From assembly GCA_963665155.2 (NCBI GenBank), contig OY761986.2:1426001-1490000 (forward strand): a stretch of DNA of 64,000 bases, written 5' to 3'. Numbering within the stretch: the first letter of the stretch is position 1; each line of letters starts with the position of its first letter. Below the pieces are notes generated by a model. It saw nothing but the letters and a program-made list of their open reading frames with translations. It searched no databases and was not told where the DNA came from. This document shows positions 24,148 through 32,853 of the stretch, in pieces. Position numbers and translations under genes: made by a program. This DNA comes from UBA1141 sp963665155. Lineage in GTDB: Bacteria > Chloroflexota > Dehalococcoidia > Lucifugimonadales > UBA3495.

Positions 24148-25077
24148 TTAGGTCAGCACAGCCCGGGCGAATTCCGGTCTCACGATTTTGCTATATGGCT
24201 GGCGTTGCTGGGCCAATCCGGCGCCTATGAGGATGTCTTGCAGACCTTGATACTCCGGCTCTTCCAGCCTGGGGTCCGCTGGCCAGGTTCCATGCTCTTT
24301 GTACCGCTCCACTGACTTGAGAACCAGGTCCGGGTTCACGCCTGAGAAGAATTCCGCCACCCGTCCGGTTATTGTGGCGGCGTCATTGCTGGCGATCCAT
24401 TCCAGTCCCTTGGCGAACCCTCGGACGAAGCTTTGAGCAACCTCTGGTTTGGCGTTCAAGAAAGCATTGGTCGCAGCAAAGGAACTGTAGGCTATATGAC
24501 CGTTCTCCGGGCCTAATGCGACTGCAAGGTGGGCTTTACCGTCTGCCATTAGCTCTTCCGCGACGGGTTGAGGAAGATGGATGAAATCCCCTTCTCCTGC
24601 CAGAAAGGCCTCCCGGGCCTGCTGCAAGCCGAGACCGGGAATCAGATGCAACTCTGCCGGGTCAATGCCGTGCTTGCGCAAAGCGAACTGGAAGGACGCC
24701 CATGGCATGGCGGTGAAACCGACGGGTATAACTGTCGAGCCTCGGAACGACTCCCAGTCAAACGTCTCTTGGGGCCGTCGGCTCAACACGAAAAACCCGT
24801 CCCTGGCATTGATTTTCGCAATATGGGCAGGCACGGATTCCGCTCCCCAATCGGAGGCTATGATGCTCCGCATAATGCCGCTTTGGGCGATGTCCGCCGC
24901 CCCTTGGTTCATGGCGGCGAAAGCGTGGGGATAGGCAGGAGGGCAAGTGGAAAATGTAACATCCAGGCCTTCGCTTTCCCAAAAGCCGCCAGCGACCGTC
25001 ACGTATATTGGGGTATAAAATACGATGCGAAACGCTTCCATTACTCGAACGGCTTGACGCTTGCTGCTGGCGGTCAT
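24148..25077 (-). CDS. NMT1/THI5-like substrate-binding protein
   Basis: A protein of about 309 residues with the SsuA/ThiY-type periplasmic-binding fold: MEAFRIVFYTPIYVTVAGG, FWESEGLDVTF, QGAADIAQSGIMRSI, and a second lobe with FLAGEGDFIHLPQPVAEEL. Members bind sulfonates, pyrimidine precursors of thiamine, or other small organics for ABC import. I see no signal peptide or lipobox and no adjacent permease or ATPase, so it may be cytoplasmic or an enzyme-like relative of THI5. ATG 25077 is preferred over the TTG at 25092 because AGGAG lies just upstream. Substrate unknown. Confidence 0.75.
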   Translation of the reverse strand: MTASSKRQAVRVMEAFRIVFYTPIYVTVAGGFWESEGLDVTFSTCPPAYPHAFAAMNQGAADIAQSGIMRSIIASDWGAESVPAHIAKINARDGFFVLSRRPQETFDWESFRGSTVIPVGFTAMPWASFQFALRKHGIDPAELHLIPGLGLQQAREAFLAGEGDFIHLPQPVAEELMADGKAHLAVALGPENGHIAYSSFAATNAFLNAKPEVAQSFVRGFAKGLEWIASNDAATITGRVAEFFSGVNPDLVLKSVERYKEHGTWPADPRLEEPEYQGLQDILIGAGLAQQRQPYSKIVRPEFARAVLT

Positions 25078-25088
25078 TGGCACTCCTT

Positions 25089-25136
25089 TCAACTATCCGA
25101 CGGGTCAACTATCCGACCGGTCATGTATTCGACCGG
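25089..25136. repeat. Three 16-bp tandem copies
   Basis: TCAACTATCCGACGGG (25089), TCAACTATCCGACCGG (25105) and TCATGTATTCGACCGG (25121), upstream of the binding-protein gene. Confidence 0.85.
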
Positions 25137-25291
25137 TACCAGACCGGCTCAGGGCCACCGGCTTGGACGCTGATCGATGGCGGCGATTGGAAATCAATCC
25201 CATAAATCCTCGGAATGATTATCCAGAGGATTTAAGATCCTATTGGGTGCCCAGTCGGGTTGGGTCCGAAGGTTAGTCGGATTCGACCGGT

Positions 25292-26086
25292 TTAACCCTG
25301 CAAAAAGTGCAGCAACTCTCCGACAAATACCTCCGGGTCTTCGATCTGAGGAATGTGACCCAACCCCGGTAACACCTTTTTGCTGGCGTTTACGATGTTG
25401 TTGTGCAGCAGTTCCTCTCCGGTCCGCAGGCGGTCGACTTCGCCGTACATCACCAAGGTTGCGGTGGCCTGAATACGAGGCAAGCGGGACATGATGTCGT
25501 AGTAGGCCAATGCTTGCATCAGCTTGCCAACCCAGACCCCAGCTTGGGCGCGGGTCTGATTATTCGCCTCAACCCACTCGGGCTTGGGGTCCGCAAAGGT
25601 TGTTGATGCTTTTAACTCTTCCAAGGTGCGGGGTATGGGCAATCCATCGCTGTCGTATTGCCCAGCCATGTCAGCCAAGCGCTGAGTTGCGCCGAATGGT
25701 TCGAATACGGGGCAACCCACCAACACCAGTTTATCCACCCGGGCAGGAAAGCTGGCCGCAGTTTCGGTAGCCAAGACGGCGCCCACCGAGTTTCCAACGT
25801 AATGGGCCCGGTGGATGTTCAGCACCTGACACGCATGATCCAAGGCGGAAGCGTAATCGGGCAGGTTAAAGTGGCGTTTCGGCTTATCGGATTCACCATG
25901 CCCAAGCATATCGAAGGCATAGCAAGTGTAATGCTGGCTTAAGGAGTCGATGACCGAATGCCATGCCCAAGTTGACGTACCCAATGGGTGGAGCATCACC
26001 AGGGGATACCCAGTGCCCTGCTTCACATAGTGAATGTTACCTTCGGGGGTGGGTACGGAATCTGTTAGGTCTCGTCGCACGAACAT
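25292..26086 (-). CDS. Alpha/beta hydrolase
   Basis: This 264-residue protein of the alpha/beta hydrolase fold shows the oxyanion-hole region YPLVMLHPLGTSTWAW, the nucleophile elbow YVGNSVGAVLA (G-N-S-V-G), VMYGEVDRLR (acidic residue) and GLGHIPQIEDPEVF (catalytic His). The substrate cannot be inferred; relatives include esterases, haloperoxidases and carboxymethyl-lactone hydrolases. No signal peptide. The gene is monocistronic, between the binding protein and an AT-rich spacer. Confidence 0.85.
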   Translation of the reverse strand: MFVRRDLTDSVPTPEGNIHYVKQGTGYPLVMLHPLGTSTWAWHSVIDSLSQHYTCYAFDMLGHGESDKPKRHFNLPDYASALDHACQVLNIHRAHYVGNSVGAVLATETAASFPARVDKLVLVGCPVFEPFGATQRLADMAGQYDSDGLPIPRTLEELKASTTFADPKPEWVEANNQTRAQAGVWVGKLMQALAYYDIMSRLPRIQATATLVMYGEVDRLRTGEELLHNNIVNASKKVLPGLGHIPQIEDPEVFVGELLHFLQG

Positions 26087-26166
26087 GACGCCTCCTTAAC
26101 CGATATAACATTACCAATAATACGTAACTGATTTCTAGGAGATGGTTTACCCGGCATGGGGCCAAA

Positions 26167-26397
26167 CTAGAGTTGCCTGGACAAAGGCCGGATATGACCA
26201 CGGGTCAGCCTATTTCGTGTAATCGTAATGGTAGGTTCAGGCTCTGTCAATTTACGCTTCATGCCTGCAGTCGGTTGACCTTTAGCCGAGAATATGAAAG
26301 AATCTTCGTAAGCTTTACCTTCCTCAGATACTGTAATCCTCATCCTCAGCGCCATGACTTGGACCCGGATTATGCCTAAGGGTTCTCTGGACTCCAC
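26167..26397 (-). CDS. Possible small hypothetical protein
   Basis: A 76-codon open frame; a later ATG at 26355 would give 62 residues, starting MALRMRITVSEEGKAYEDSF. The composition (alternating hydrophobic and charged, SFIFSAKGQPTAGMKRK) is protein-like, but I recognise no family. It lies alone in the 418-bp spacer before otsA, which otherwise holds nothing I recognise. Could be chance. Confidence 0.3.
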   Translation of the reverse strand: MESREPLGIIRVQVMALRMRITVSEEGKAYEDSFIFSAKGQPTAGMKRKLTEPEPTITITRNRLTRGHIRPLSRQL

Positions 26398-26504
26398 AGC
26401 ACGAATTCTCGGTTTAGTCCTGTCCGACAGACGTTAAGAGCCCAACTTCAACCCAAAATCTCTAAAACGAAATTACCGGTAGCGGACCTTCCCCAGAAAG
26501 TATT

Positions 26505-28016
26505 TTGATTACTAAAGCACCTGTATGGGATAAGGAATCACTCAATCGGTTAGCTCAAAGGGAGTTGGGCGACTTTAAGTTGGTGGTCGTCTCCAACCGC
26601 CAACCCTACATCCACGAGTTGATCGAAGGGAAGCTCCGATACGCTGTGCCGTCCGGAGGACTTACTACAGCTCTGGACCCATTGATGCAGGAGTGCGGCG
26701 GCACATGGATCGCCTATGGTGGCGGCAAGGGAGATTGGGCTGCCGTAGACGAAAAAAACCGAATCATGGTCCCTCCGGACGACCCGGCCTACATCCTTCG
26801 GTTGGTGTGGCTAACGGAAGAGGAAGAACAGGGCTATTATTACGGTTTCTCCAATGAAGGCCTATGGCCCTTATGCCATAATGCCTATACCGAACCGGTT
26901 TTCGAAAGCAGTGACTGGGAAACTTACAAAGCAGTCAACCAAGACTTCGCCAACCAGGTACTTGATGAAATCGATGGCCGGCCAGCCGCAGTATTCACTC
27001 AGGACTACCATCTAGCCCTCTTGCCTCGTCTAATCCGGAACGCCGACCCGGATATTATCACCGGCCAGTTTTGGCACATCCCATGGCCCAGTTCGGAAAT
27101 ATTCCGAATCTGCCCTTGGCAGGAAGAGCTCTTGGACGGGATGCTGGGCAACGACCTACTGGGATTCCACATCGGCGACCATTGCAACAACTTCTTGAGT
27201 ACTGTCTCCAGCTGCCTTGATGCCCAATCCGATCAGGAATACAACCTGGTTAAATATAAGGGTGATTCCACTTTAGTCAGGCCATTCCCTATAAGCGTGG
27301 ATTTTGAGCAGATTAACAACGACGCCCAGAGCCTTTACGTTACCGAGGAGATGGAGCGCCTGACCGACGAGTTTAATTTGGGCGGAAAGATAGTCGGATT
27401 GGGTATTGACCGGATAGATTACACCAAGGGAATACCCCATCGACTAAGGGCTGTGGGCCGTTTTTTGGAAAAGTATCCAGAGTACGTGGGCAAAGTTGTG
27501 TTTATCCAAGCCGGCGTGATGAGCCGAACCAACATAGGGGCCTACCAGGCCCTATCCGATCAAATCGATCAAATTCTGGAAGATGTCAACAGCCGGTTTG
27601 GCACCAAAGGTTGGCAACCCATAATCTACCTGCCAAACGACCTGCCAAGCGTAACCCTAATGGCCTTACGCCGGTTGGCCCGTTTCTGCGTGGTAAGTTC
27701 GCTGCACGACGGCATGAATCTGGTGGCCAAGGAATACGCAGCCAGCCGCTTCGATGAAGACGGTGTGCTAATCTTGAGTCCCTTCACCGGCGCAGCTCTT
27801 GAACTGACCGACGCATTGATAGTTAATCCCTACGCCACGGAGCAATTCGCCGACGCAATCTGCGATGCCGTTGAAATGCCCAGGGATGATCGGCGATCCC
27901 GAATGATTAACATGCGTTCCATCGTTAGGGAGAACAATATCTATAAATGGGCCGCCCGGATGCTGGTAGATTTGATGCAGGGGTCCAGGCGGTCCAGAAG
28001 ACCCATGAGGGCCTAG
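26505..28016 (+). CDS. otsA: Trehalose-6-phosphate synthase
   Basis: OtsA (GT20) transfers glucose from a nucleotide sugar to glucose-6-phosphate. The 503-residue protein has LVVVSNRQPY, VPSGGLTTALDPLM, WIAYGGGKGDW, FTQDYHLALLPRLIR, FWHIPWPSSEIFRICPW, LLGFHIGDHCNNFL, VGLGIDRIDYTKGIPHRL and SSLHDGMNLVAKEYAA. The start is a TTG at 26505. otsB follows after 14 bp, so both trehalose steps are one operon; trehalose is a compatible solute and stress protectant. Confidence 0.95.
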   Translation: MITKAPVWDKESLNRLAQRELGDFKLVVVSNRQPYIHELIEGKLRYAVPSGGLTTALDPLMQECGGTWIAYGGGKGDWAAVDEKNRIMVPPDDPAYILRLVWLTEEEEQGYYYGFSNEGLWPLCHNAYTEPVFESSDWETYKAVNQDFANQVLDEIDGRPAAVFTQDYHLALLPRLIRNADPDIITGQFWHIPWPSSEIFRICPWQEELLDGMLGNDLLGFHIGDHCNNFLSTVSSCLDAQSDQEYNLVKYKGDSTLVRPFPISVDFEQINNDAQSLYVTEEMERLTDEFNLGGKIVGLGIDRIDYTKGIPHRLRAVGRFLEKYPEYVGKVVFIQAGVMSRTNIGAYQALSDQIDQILEDVNSRFGTKGWQPIIYLPNDLPSVTLMALRRLARFCVVSSLHDGMNLVAKEYAASRFDEDGVLILSPFTGAALELTDALIVNPYATEQFADAICDAVEMPRDDRRSRMINMRSIVRENNIYKWAARMLVDLMQGSRRSRRPMRA

Positions 28017-28030
28017 AAACTTCAACTGCA

Positions 28031-28996
28031 ATGTCCCAGCGAAGCCAACTTGCTCGCCAATCCAAGGCCTCTTCTGTTGCTCGAACAGACCCGTTTCAAA
28101 TGCAGCACCTTCTAAGTATTTGGCCCCAGTTACGTAAGCGACTCCGCGATGATCGCCGGACTTTCCTGCTATTTGATTACGACGGCACCCTGGCCCCAAT
28201 AGTCGAACGACCCGAGATGGCAAGCATTCCCCAGGAAACCGAGGACGCCCTCGTAAAACTGAGTCGTTGGCCATTGGTGGGTACAACCTCAGGTTCGCAG
28301 TCAAGATTGATTATTGGCATCATCAGCGCCCGTAGCCTTGAGGACGTCCGGGCCAGAGTCGGCATCGACGGGTTGATCTACGCGGGCAATCACGGCTTGG
28401 AGATACAAGGGCTTGGACTGGATTTCGTCCACCCCGAGGCCCTAAAAGCAAAGAACAAGTTAGATCAAGCCTACCGGAGGTTGGAAGAGGAGTTGTCTGT
28501 CCATCCTGGGGCCTTTGCCGAGCACAAAGGGCTGAGCTTGACAGTCCATTACCGCCTGGTAGAAGAGCGTGGTGTTGAGGCGGTAAAAGATATTGTGGAC
28601 AAAACCACGCGTCCGTTTTTGGAAAGCGAGGATTTGGTGCTGTCTCCGGGGAAAATGGCCTTAGAGATTCGCCCCAACATTTCATGGCACAAGGGAAGCG
28701 CCACCAATGCGATCATTTCCGGAATTGTGGCGCCGGCCCTGAATCCAAATGAAATCGCCGCCGCACCAACGCGGATGTCGTTATCCTTGGGTGAAACGGC
28801 CTTGTATTTTGGTGATGACCTACCCGACGAAGCCGGGTTCGCTAGTGTGCAAGAATACGGAGGCATGGGGGTCTTCGTTGGCCCTCCCGACACGCGCACC
28901 TGCGCCCACTATCGTCTGGATTCGCCGCAGGAAGTCGGTGAAATCCTGAATTTGGTCTACCAACAGCTTATAAACAAACCACCCGACGACGACTAG
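28031..28996 (+). CDS. otsB: Trehalose-6-phosphate phosphatase
   Basis: OtsB removes the phosphate from trehalose-6-phosphate. This HAD-superfamily protein of about 321 residues shows motif I FLLFDYDGTLAPIVERPE, the T6P-specific GIISARSLEDVRARVG, YAGNHGLEIQG, LEIRPNISWHKGSAT and motif IV ALYFGDDLPDEAGF. The frame opens earlier inside otsA (27947); the ATG at 28031 is the natural start. It is transcriptionally linked to otsA. Confidence 0.93.
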   Translation: MSQRSQLARQSKASSVARTDPFQMQHLLSIWPQLRKRLRDDRRTFLLFDYDGTLAPIVERPEMASIPQETEDALVKLSRWPLVGTTSGSQSRLIIGIISARSLEDVRARVGIDGLIYAGNHGLEIQGLGLDFVHPEALKAKNKLDQAYRRLEEELSVHPGAFAEHKGLSLTVHYRLVEERGVEAVKDIVDKTTRPFLESEDLVLSPGKMALEIRPNISWHKGSATNAIISGIVAPALNPNEIAAAPTRMSLSLGETALYFGDDLPDEAGFASVQEYGGMGVFVGPPDTRTCAHYRLDSPQEVGEILNLVYQQLINKPPDDD

Positions 28997-29196
28997 ACCA
29001 AGCACGGTGATTCTCGGGATTCACAACAGAACCGCGGTATGTTAGAATGCCTGCGCCTGCCCAGAGTAAACTTGCGGGCAAAGAAGAGAACCGACACGAA
29101 AACAAAATCAGAAGTATCAAGCGTGAATCTCGCAAAAACGGGATTCACTCCCCATAAGTACACTGGGCTTGAGCTAACAGGCGTACCGTGCCCCAC

Positions 29197-29922
29197 ATGA
29201 TCAAAGCTATATCATTCGATTTCTATAATACGCTGGTCAAATTTTGGCCTCCTCTGGACGAGATACAGCAGGCCGCCTGTGCGGAATTGGGCATTAACGT
29301 ATCCAAAACCGGCATAGACCAAGGTTACTCGGTCGCCGACGTTTATTTTAACCAAGAGAACGCCAACGGTCCGATAGCGCTGCGCACCGATGATGAGAGG
29401 CTAGAGTTCTTCTCTAAATACGAGCAAATGATACTGGAAAACGCTGGAGTCCCAGTGTCGATGGACTTGGCCAGACAGATATGGACCCTGGCTATGTCCG
29501 TCCCGAAAGACTTTACGCCCTTTGAAGATGTGATCCCCGCACTGGAAAAATTGAAAGCCCAAGGCTATCGCTTGGGCGTGATCTCAAACCTACGGCGGGA
29601 TATGCGCGAATTGTGTACTAAGCTGGGACTCGCCGAATCCCTTGATTTTTTCATCAGTTCCGCAGACGCTGGCCCAGAAAAACCTCACTCGCCAATATTC
29701 CTGGCTGCCCTTGATCAAATGTCGGCAGAACCTGGCGAAACTGTCCACGTTGGCGATCAGTACTGCGCAGATGTTCTGGGAGCGCGGGCCGTGGGTATGC
29801 ACACCGTGTTGATCGACCGGGGCGGATGGAATGAGACAGTTCGCGACTGTCCCAAAATTTCCGACTTGCACCAATTGGCGGAACTTCTGGAACAGGCACC
29901 TAACTCCCTCACGGTCAAGTAG
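29197..29922 (+). CDS. HAD-superfamily hydrolase (haloacid dehalogenase type)
   Basis: A protein of about 241 residues with motif I IKAISFDFYNTLVKF (D-x-Y-x-T, as in the dehalogenase branch, lacking the second Asp of phosphatases), motif II LGVISNLRRD, the motif III Lys in ADAGPEKPHSPIF and motif IV VHVGDQYCADVLGA. The cap is helical (C1 type). Either small phosphatase or dehalogenase activity is possible. The start is ATG 29197; a GTG nine bases earlier is an alternative. Monocistronic; the spacer 29923-30314 holds no gene I recognise. Confidence 0.85.
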   Translation: MIKAISFDFYNTLVKFWPPLDEIQQAACAELGINVSKTGIDQGYSVADVYFNQENANGPIALRTDDERLEFFSKYEQMILENAGVPVSMDLARQIWTLAMSVPKDFTPFEDVIPALEKLKAQGYRLGVISNLRRDMRELCTKLGLAESLDFFISSADAGPEKPHSPIFLAALDQMSAEPGETVHVGDQYCADVLGARAVGMHTVLIDRGGWNETVRDCPKISDLHQLAELLEQAPNSLTVK

Positions 29923-30561
29923 GTAATTAGCGGCTTTCCCGATTAACCCACTTGGTGCCACATTTGCAATTCTCTAGCGACCCGCCCACGACAATCTACC
30001 CCCTTCCTCGCTCATAAGCCTCACTCCTTCAAGCACCGAGTTATTCCGCCACCTCTCATCTCGTTAATTAACTCCTATCCGACTCGCAATTTGTCAGTAC
30101 CGTAGGTCGGCTGTCAGCGAATTACAATGGGCTAACACCCTGTCTCAATTCGTAGGCGGAAGACATAATAAATGAGTCAATGAGGCCTTAACTCCGGTAT
30201 AACCCTCCATGACATTATTTTGGAGCAGCAGTTTGTTTCCGATTGAGCGCTGTCAGCACCAAAAAGTTTTGGGCAATCCGCCGACCGAGCACAGCAACAG
30301 GATGGGTCTACTGAATGAACGATCACGTAACGCCTTTGGAGCAATCAGCAAACGACGATTTCGAACAGCAGTTGCGAGATTATGGATTGGATACGGCCAA
30401 AGCTATGGCCAGCCTCGTCGCACACGACTTTAACAACCTAATTGCAGTGGTCCGGGGTTACGCCTCGGTGCTCCAACTCAGGCCGGGACTGGACAATGAT
30501 AGCAAGCAACTGGTGGACTGTATCGATCAAGCGGGCGCTGAATTGCAAATCTGACCAATCG

Positions 30562-30631
30562 GATGGCCCATTTTGCCGATAAACCAGAACGTGATGGCGA
30601 TGGCCCATTTTGCCGATAAACCAGAACGTGA
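30562..30631. repeat. 33-bp exact direct duplication, 37-bp period
   Basis: Positions 30562-30594 recur exactly at 30599-30631, separated by TGGC. It lies in the linker between the H-box and ATPase blocks of the broken kinase. Confidence 0.95.
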
Positions 30632-31118
30632 ATGTGCCTGGTTCAACTTGAACTCGATTGTCCGGGAATTCGTCTCAGATGACTCAAATCAAGCACCCGA
30701 CGGAATTAAAGTGGAAACCGAGTTGGGTAGCAACATGGCGAAATTTTGGGGCGACGCTGAACTCATCCGCAAGCTATGTCGCGAACTGGGGCAGAACTCC
30801 ATCGACTCAATGCCCAATGGTGGGCGGCTGTCATTCATGACCCGGATGTACGATACCACGGCGATTGGAAACACCGGCCAGACTCTTACTCAAAAACCCG
30901 ATCACATCGGAGACTCCCAGGGTTCCACGGCTCAGTATGCTAATGGCCATGGACCCAACTGGACCTCAAACGTTGGCCATCTAAACGACATGTCAGATAC
31001 CAGCCCAACCAACCGTGACGACGGAAAGGACACCTCCGATATCGACGTAGCGGGTAGCGGATCCTATTTGGTGCTACAAGTTTCCGATACCGGCGTGGGA
31101 ATGGATGAGCAAACCAAG

Positions 31119-31146
31119 GCAACCATGCTCCAGCAACCATGCTCCA
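31119..31146. repeat. Exact 14-bp tandem duplication causing frameshift
   Basis: GCAACCATGCTCCA at 31119-31132 and 31133-31146. With one copy the frame reads ATMLQPFFTTKSGK, the normal G2-box region; with two it is shifted by 14 bp. Confidence 0.95.
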
Positions 31147-31725
31147 GCCGTTTTTTACCACCAAATCCGGGAAGTGCCGGGGCTTAGGCTCCACCTCGGT
31201 TACGAGACCGTCAGGCTACACGGCGGAAAAATTTCAGTACGAAGCGAACCCGGGAAAAGAACCTGTGTTGATATATACCTCCCGATAGCTGATCAAAACC
31301 AGGGCCAACAACTCGAAGAAGCATCCGCGACCGATGATTCTCAAGGCTCGTTATTGTTAGTTGTGGACGATGACGACATGGTCCGTCTAACAATTCAAAA
31401 GATGTTGGACCATCTGGGTTATAAGACTATTCCCGCCTCCAGCGGCGAAGAGTATACTCTCTATGAGGCCTCACAGGATGGCATTTCCGCAGTGATACTG
31501 GATGTGACCATGCAAGGAATAGGTGGTCTCGAAACCTCACGTCGCTTGAAAGCCATGAACAGTCAGGTCAGGATCATTCTCGCCAGCGGAGACCCCGGAA
31601 GCTTAGCTGTACAGGAACTCGAACAGTTGGGTATATCTTGTCTCATCGACAAGCCATTTAGGACAGAAGAATTGTCCCGGGCAGTCCACAAAGGCTTGGA
31701 GCATGTCAGCGAAGTTGCCGCATAA

Positions 31726-32106
31726 GCTGGGTCTGTTTCTCTCAATTCCCCGTTGCCCGCTGCCCACTGATTGCACCCCAACGCTTTAGAAACGATTTTC
31801 TCGTCTCGACCCCTTTGATCGTGTATCCCTAATTCCATCTAAGCCACGCAGCCCCGTAACCGATGCAGCCACTAACCCGCCGCAGCCCACTAACCCCGCA
31901 GCCCCGCTAATCACCACACAGACCAGGATCGACTCGACTCCGGGTCAATCTGACCGTCATTGCGGTAGAATCCCTCTGTCCGTTTACGTTGTCGGTTGAC
32001 GTTGAAGGAAGGGGCTGATAGACTCCGAGCAACCTCAAATTCCTTGGAATTTCGCTTCTATCGCGTAAACTAAGGAGTCGGGTAAGCAACAAGTGGGAGT
32101 CGCATC
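31726..32106. other. Spacer without recognisable gene
   Basis: About 380 bp between the broken kinase and the DsbA-family gene. It contains imperfect CGCAGCCC/CACTAACCC repeats (31848-31910). The DsbA-family ribosome-binding site GGGAG (32095-32099) is at its 3' end. Confidence 0.5.
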
Positions 32107-32751
32107 ATGACCCAACCGGTTAAGCCCTGGGAGCAAGGGACCTCCCCAGTTCGTGTAGCCGTCTGGTACGACTATATTTGACCCTGGTGCTACGTCGGCT
32201 TGGAGAGAGTCGACAAGTTGGTCAAAGAGTACGACATTGCGGTGGAAGGTAGAGCTTACCTTTTACGGCCGGACACCCCAAAAGAGGGATCGCCCAGGCC
32301 GCCTCGACCCGGTGAAACCGATGATGAGCTTTCGGATCCCCTCCGAAGTCAGGCCAGCGCCGCCGGGCTGATAATGCGCCCTCTTACCACGACTCCCAAT
32401 ACTATGTACGCTTTGGAAGCGACTGAATACGCCCAGCAACAAGGCAAGTTCCTGGAATTTCACCATGCCGCTTATGTGGCGATGTGGGAAAACCGAAGAG
32501 ACTTGGGCGATTTGGCGGTCATAGAGGAAGTCGGCCGGGAAGTTGGTCTGAACACCAAAGAATTAATCGAAAGGCTGGAAAGCAAATATTATGAAGAGGC
32601 CGTGATGGGGCAATACCAGGAAGCCTTGAATTACGGTATCAGCGGAATTCCCACGTTCCTCGTAGGGAACCTCATGTTCACAGGCGCTCATCCTTACGAG
32701 ATTTTCCAATCCGCCATGAGCCGAGTTCTGGCGCCGGCTGCCGAAGAGTAG
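32107..32751 (+). CDS. DsbA/FrnE-family thioredoxin-fold protein, probable selenoprotein (Sec25)
   Basis: Reading through TGA at 32179-32181 gives one 214-residue DsbA-family (FrnE/HCCA-isomerase-like) protein, the normal family length. The codon falls exactly at the first Cys of the redox motif: WYDYI-[TGA]-PWCYVG, i.e. UPWC for CPWC. The rest is intact: helical insert, and the cis-proline loop GISGIPTFLVGNLMFTGAHP. ATG 32107 has GGGAG seven bases upstream. There is no signal peptide, so it is probably a cytoplasmic thiol/selenol oxidoreductase. A hairpin follows the TGA (separate entry). The alternative, a nonsense mutation at precisely this codon, is much less likely. Without readthrough, only an N-terminally truncated frame from 32200 remains, lacking the active site. 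Confidence 0.85.
32179..32224 (+). promoter_or_regulatory. Candidate bacterial SECIS element
   Basis: Starting at the UGA: GUCGGCU (32194-32200) pairs with AGUCGAC (32208-32214), 7 bp with one G-U, enclosing loop UGGAGAG with G at position 2. Nineteen nt separate the UGA from the loop (known range about 16-37). Outer UGACC (32179-32183) can pair with GGUCA (32220-32224). Confidence 0.7.
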
Positions 32752-32775
32752 CTGGGCCTGCATCTCTAGGATATT

Positions 32776-32813
32776 AAAAAGTAAGGGCGGTCTTCTGACC
32801 GCCCTTACTTTTT
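32776..32813. terminator. Bidirectional rho-independent terminator
   Basis: AAAAAGTAAGGGCGGTC (32776-32792) pairs perfectly over 17 bp with 32797-32813 around loop TTCT, giving a U-tract on both strands. It separates the selenoprotein gene from the convergent ABC exporter operon. Confidence 0.95.
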
Positions 32814-32853
32814 GCGTTTAACAATCCTAGGATTATCCGGAGATTAGGTCAGC

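Larger units (their letters stand above)
30315..31725 (+). pseudogene. Hybrid histidine kinase-receiver gene broken by tandem duplications
   Basis: Three blocks make one protein: a HisKA-like H-box (MASLVAHDFNNLIAVVRGY) at 30315-30551; a dimer/ATPase block (WFNLNSIVREFVS, LCRELGQNSIDSM, VSDTGVGMDEQTKA) at about 30630-31118; and the end of the ATPase (PFFTTKSGK read across the lesion, then LGYETVRLHGG) joined to a receiver domain (LLVVDDDDMVRLTI, VILDVTMQGIGG, LIDKPFR) to 31725. A TGA at 30552-30554 follows a one-base deficit. A 37-bp-period duplication (30562-30631) shifts the frame, and an exact 14-bp duplication (31119-31146) shifts it again. Removing the two duplications and restoring one base gives a continuous kinase. 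Probably non-functional unless the lesions are assembly errors. Confidence 0.85.

Noticed and set aside
30540..30600. TGA at 30552 in the histidine kinase as a third selenocysteine codon
   Set aside because: It does not align with a Cys, and it is explained by a frame error next to the 37-bp duplication.
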